A stretch of DNA of 7,623 nucleotides from UBA5216 sp043743335 (GTDB lineage Bacteria > Pseudomonadota > Gammaproteobacteria > Burkholderiales > SG8-41). A program made the position numbers and the translations under genes. Every line of letters begins with the position of its first letter. Position 1 is the first letter of the stretch. The DNA is taken from contig JAYTWR010000065.1 in NCBI GenBank assembly GCA_043743335.1, forward strand, positions 1 to 7,623, in the 5' to 3' direction. The notes under the pieces were generated by a model. The model was given only the letters and a program-made list of their open reading frames with translations. It had not been told where the DNA came from and did no database searches. Positions 5,722 to 7,623 of the stretch are shown here, piece by piece.

Positions 5722-6069
5722 ATGCGCATACACAACCTTTATACCGACGCCAACGGCGAATCCCATTTTCGTGATATCGAAGTCGAGTGGGCCGAAGAAC
5801 GGCGCGGCAGCAAGCTCTCCAAACGCTTGCCCGCCACCGGCATTATTTTCCGTGAGACCAAACCCGAGAACACCGTGGATTGGCACACCGCGCCGCGCCG
5901 CCAATACATCGTGAATCTGGAATCCGGCGTGAAAATCACGGCGAGTGATGGCGAGAGCCGCGTTATTGGTACTGGTGAGGTGCTGCTGGTTGAGGATGTT
6001 TCCGGCAAGGGGCATTTGTCGGAAGGGTTGGGCGGGTTGCGGCGGAGTTTGTTTATTCCGGTGGAGTAG
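5722..6069 (+). CDS. Small single-domain cupin protein
   Basis: This 115-aa cytosolic protein has a single beta-barrel (cupin) fold. The first half-motif is around DWHTAPRRQYIVNLESG (53-69) and the second is GTGEVLLVEDVSGKGH (83-98). Possible metal ligands are H55, Q61, E91 and H98, but the pattern does not match the classical cupin motifs exactly, so metal binding is uncertain. A good AAGGAG (5711-5716) lies 5 bases before ATG 5722, and it starts 30 bp after the Bug receptor stop, so co-transcription is likely. By position it may isomerise, decarboxylate or simply bind the imported compound; this is inference. It ends convergently with the PIN toxin gene, 68 bp away. No terminator-like hairpin with a T-run was found in that gap. 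Confidence 0.85.
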   Translation: MRIHNLYTDANGESHFRDIEVEWAEERRGSKLSKRLPATGIIFRETKPENTVDWHTAPRRQYIVNLESGVKITASDGESRVIGTGEVLLVEDVSGKGHLSEGLGGLRRSLFIPVE

Positions 6070-6137
6070 TCGGCAAGCGCGTCGGCCTGTAAGCGGGTTG
6101 AGTTTTGAAGCGCCGCGTCATGCCGGCAGCGCAAGCA

Positions 6138-6548
6138 CTACTTCACGCCAAACGGCGAAATAAATTTAACGCCCAACAGCTTTGCCGCCGAAGGGGCGTC
6201 TTCCGTATAGAGTTGCTTCACGCCGTGTTCTGCGCACACCGCAATAATCAAGGCATCCCAGTACTGCACCTGCTTTTCGGCGGCCAACTTCAACGCTGCG
6301 GCATGGGCTGTAATGGTCGAGGGCATGGGCGGCATCACGGCGCTAAACGTCTCGATCGCGCCGCGCGCCTCTTTTCGCGTCATGTATTGTCGGCGCGTCA
6401 TCACGGCAAAAAACTCGCCATAGACTTGCGCGGCGATGGGCCAGCCTGCGTTGCTGGCAGTGCGTAGCAGCTTTCTGGCCGCTTTTTCCCGCTCACCTTC
6501 CGCCGCACTGACCGCATAGACCAGTACGTTGGTGTCGAGCGAGTTCAT
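6138..6548 (-). CDS. PIN-domain toxin ribonuclease (VapC-like)
   Basis: This 136-aa protein has the PIN-domain RNase fold of type II toxin VapC, which cleaves tRNA or rRNA when freed from its antitoxin. The acidic active-site residues are visible: D5 (SLDTNVLVYA), E45 (QVYGEFFAV), D98 (QYWDALIIA) and E116/D117 (LYTEDAP). The spacing and length suit the family. The ATG at 6546-6548 overlaps the antitoxin stop in an ATGA arrangement, indicating translational coupling, and the toxin is downstream as is usual. It is convergent with the cupin gene. All active-site positions are present, so the toxin appears intact. The chance that it is a housekeeping PIN nuclease is low given its partner. Confidence 0.92.
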   Translation of the reverse strand: MNSLDTNVLVYAVSAAEGEREKAARKLLRTASNAGWPIAAQVYGEFFAVMTRRQYMTRKEARGAIETFSAVMPPMPSTITAHAAALKLAAEKQVQYWDALIIAVCAEHGVKQLYTEDAPSAAKLLGVKFISPFGVK

Positions 6549-6793
6549 GTGTCGTAGGCTTCGCTACGCATGAACTTGCCGCTAAACGGCTTGGTGGATC
6601 GAATCGCCAAGGCGCGCTGCACCAGCAAATCGCGATTTTTGCCGGACTGGGCGGGCTCGGCGCACACGAGCTTGAGGGGGGCGCGGCCGCGGCGCGTAAT
6701 GATGACTTCCGCACCAGCATCGACCATCGCAGCGTAGTGTGTGAAACGATGTACCGCGTCGCGCGCGGTCGTTGATAACACCCGTTCACCCAT
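6545..6793 (-). CDS. Phd/YefM-type antitoxin of the PIN toxin
   Basis: This 82-aa protein has the Phd/YefM N-terminal DNA-binding fold, shown by VLSTTARDAVHRFTHYAAMVDAGAEV followed by IITRRGRAPLKLV. The C-terminal tail is the expected toxin-wrapping part. I chose ATG at 6791-6793 (MGERVLS), which places the beta-strand of the Phd fold at the usual distance from the start; G-rich bases just upstream may serve as a weak Shine-Dalgarno. An in-frame GTG at 6823 would add 10 residues, but it would run coding sequence through the palindrome at 6809-6821. The stop TGA (6545-6547) overlaps the toxin ATG. Antitoxins of this class repress their own promoter, with the toxin as co-repressor. Confidence 0.88.
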   Translation of the reverse strand: MGERVLSTTARDAVHRFTHYAAMVDAGAEVIITRRGRAPLKLVCAEPAQSGKNRDLLVQRALAIRSTKPFSGKFMRSEAYDT

Positions 6794-6808
6794 GATGGCC
6801 CCCGCATA

Positions 6809-6854
6809 GCGTTTGAAACGCACAATGTATCACATAATGTATTGCATTTGAAAT
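6809..6854. promoter_or_regulatory. Candidate promoter/operator of the PIN toxin-antitoxin operon
   Basis: The AT-rich segment between the antitoxin and the divergent acyl-CoA dehydrogenase holds two odd-centred palindromes that share TTTGAAA. They are GCGTTTGAAACGC at 6809-6821 and ATTTGAAAT at 6846-6854, with centres 35 bp apart. Between them lies a direct repeat of AATGTAT (6824-6830 and 6836-6842, 12-bp period). The first palindrome ends 16 bp from the antitoxin ATG. Paired palindromes near the start are typical of autoregulated Phd/YefM operons. The -10/-35 boxes cannot be fixed with certainty. Confidence 0.5.
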
Positions 6855-6911
6855 CGAACGTGGCCACCTGCATAGCGCTAAAATAGGTTTGCTTCTACAC
6901 GAGCCTCGCCA

Positions 6912-7623
6912 ATGTTCTTCGAAAACATAGATTTCTCGTCACTCGAACTCCCGCCCGCAGCCCTCAAGCTGCGTGACGAAGTGCGTGCTTTCCTGCAACA
7001 GGAAATCGCTGCGCGCACGTTCGTCCCCCATCTCGGCCACGCGGAATTCGATCAGGCGTTCACCCAAAAAATCGCCGCGCGTGGCTGGATTGGGCTGACT
7101 TGGCCCAAGCAGTACGGCGGGCAAGAGCGCTCGTATCTCGAACGCTTTGTGATGACGGAGGAAATGCTGGCGGTGGCCGCACCGTGCGCGGCGCACTGGT
7201 TCGGCGACCGCCAGACCGGACCCAGCCTCCTGCGTTACGGCACCGAAGAACAAAAGCAGCGCTACCTGCCGGCGATAACGCGCGGTGAATATTCTTTTGC
7301 GCTCGGCATGAGCGAGCCCAATTCGGGCTCCGATCTCGCGTCGGTGAAAACGCGCGCCGAACGCGTACCCAACGGCTGGCGCGTGACCGGGCAAAAAGTG
7401 TGGACGAGCTGGGCGCATAAAGCGCATGCCTTCTTCGTGCTGTGCCGGACCTCACCTGACGCCGGCAATCGCCACGACGGCCTGTCGCAACTCATCGTCG
7501 AACTCGACGCGCCCGGCGTCACGGTGCGGCCGATCCGCTTCATGAACGGCCATCACGGTTTCAACGAAGTATTTCTCGATAACGTATTCGTGCCCGACGA
7601 CCGCGTCGTGGGCGAAATCGGCC
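6912..7623 (+). CDS. Acyl-CoA dehydrogenase family protein, N-terminal part (runs off the window)
   Basis: The first 237 codons of a FAD-dependent acyl-CoA dehydrogenase are present; family members are about 380-400 aa, so roughly 60% is seen. These enzymes introduce a 2,3-double bond into acyl-CoA and pass electrons to ETF. Visible hallmarks are the N-terminal helical part ending in GWIGLTWPKQYGG (58-70), the FAD/substrate-binding signature ALGMSEPNSGSDLAS (130-144), GQKVWTSWAHKA (160-171) and the middle-domain segment FLDNVFVPDDRVVGE (221-235). The catalytic Glu region lies beyond the window. ATG 6912 is taken as the start because the family-like N-terminal helix begins just after it; the Shine-Dalgarno is weak. 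It is divergent from the toxin-antitoxin pair, with 118 bp between starts. TAAAAT at 6879-6884 could be a -10 box but no matching -35 was found. Substrate chain length is unknown. Confidence 0.93.
   Translation, partial: MFFENIDFSSLELPPAALKLRDEVRAFLQQEIAARTFVPHLGHAEFDQAFTQKIAARGWIGLTWPKQYGGQERSYLERFVMTEEMLAVAAPCAAHWFGDRQTGPSLLRYGTEEQKQRYLPAITRGEYSFALGMSEPNSGSDLASVKTRAERVPNGWRVTGQKVWTSWAHKAHAFFVLCRTSPDAGNRHDGLSQLIVELDAPGVTVRPIRFMNGHHGFNEVFLDNVFVPDDRVVGEIG

Noticed and set aside
6939..7427. Minus-strand open frames at the window end
   Set aside because: They are antisense to the acyl-CoA dehydrogenase, whose plus-strand frame is open to the window edge with clear family motifs.

Overview
The window is 7.6 kb of mostly GC-rich bacterial chromosome. 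It is most likely from a beta-proteobacterium of the Burkholderiales type. The main clue is a tripartite-tricarboxylate (Bug/TctC) solute-binding protein beside catabolic-looking genes, a family greatly expanded in that order, together with proteobacterial-type DapE and LeuD. The assignment is inference from gene content and protein style, not from a database search.

Layout. Bases 1-96 are the 3' end of a group II intron: domain V, domain VI with a bulged branch-point A, and the 3' splice site. Directly after it the reading frame resumes inside the conserved iron-sulfur-dehydratase motif of a leuD-like gene (97-482, +), so the intron interrupts leuD and the 5' exon lies outside the window. 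Facing it is a minus-strand pair, visibly AT-richer than its surroundings. It comprises a stand-alone HipA-like kinase (1260-2159) and, 9 bases downstream, a protein combining a HipA N-terminal-like region with a HIRAN-like domain (513-1250). This looks like a split HipA system without an HTH (HipB) partner. Next on the minus strand is dapE (2209-3342), whose upstream region carries a 13-bp tandem repeat with seven G-tracts on the dapE sense strand.

Divergent from dapE are a D-2-hydroxyacid dehydrogenase (3485-4498, +), a periplasmic Bug-type binding protein (4732-5691, +) and a small cupin protein (5722-6069, +). They suggest uptake and oxidation of a small carboxylate, but the substrate cannot be read from the sequence. 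Convergent to them is a type II toxin-antitoxin pair on the minus strand: a PIN-domain VapC-like toxin (6138-6548) overlapping by 4 bases a Phd/YefM-like antitoxin (6545-6793), with operator-like palindromes upstream. Divergent from this pair, an acyl-CoA dehydrogenase begins at 6912 and runs off the window end.

Overall this is a metabolic region (leuD, dapE, dehydrogenases, carboxylate uptake) interspersed with three accessory elements: a group II intron, a split HipA/HIRAN kinase pair and a PIN toxin-antitoxin pair. The best candidate for something little described is the kinase plus HIRAN pair. The clearest oddity in structure is the group II intron inside a leuD-family gene.
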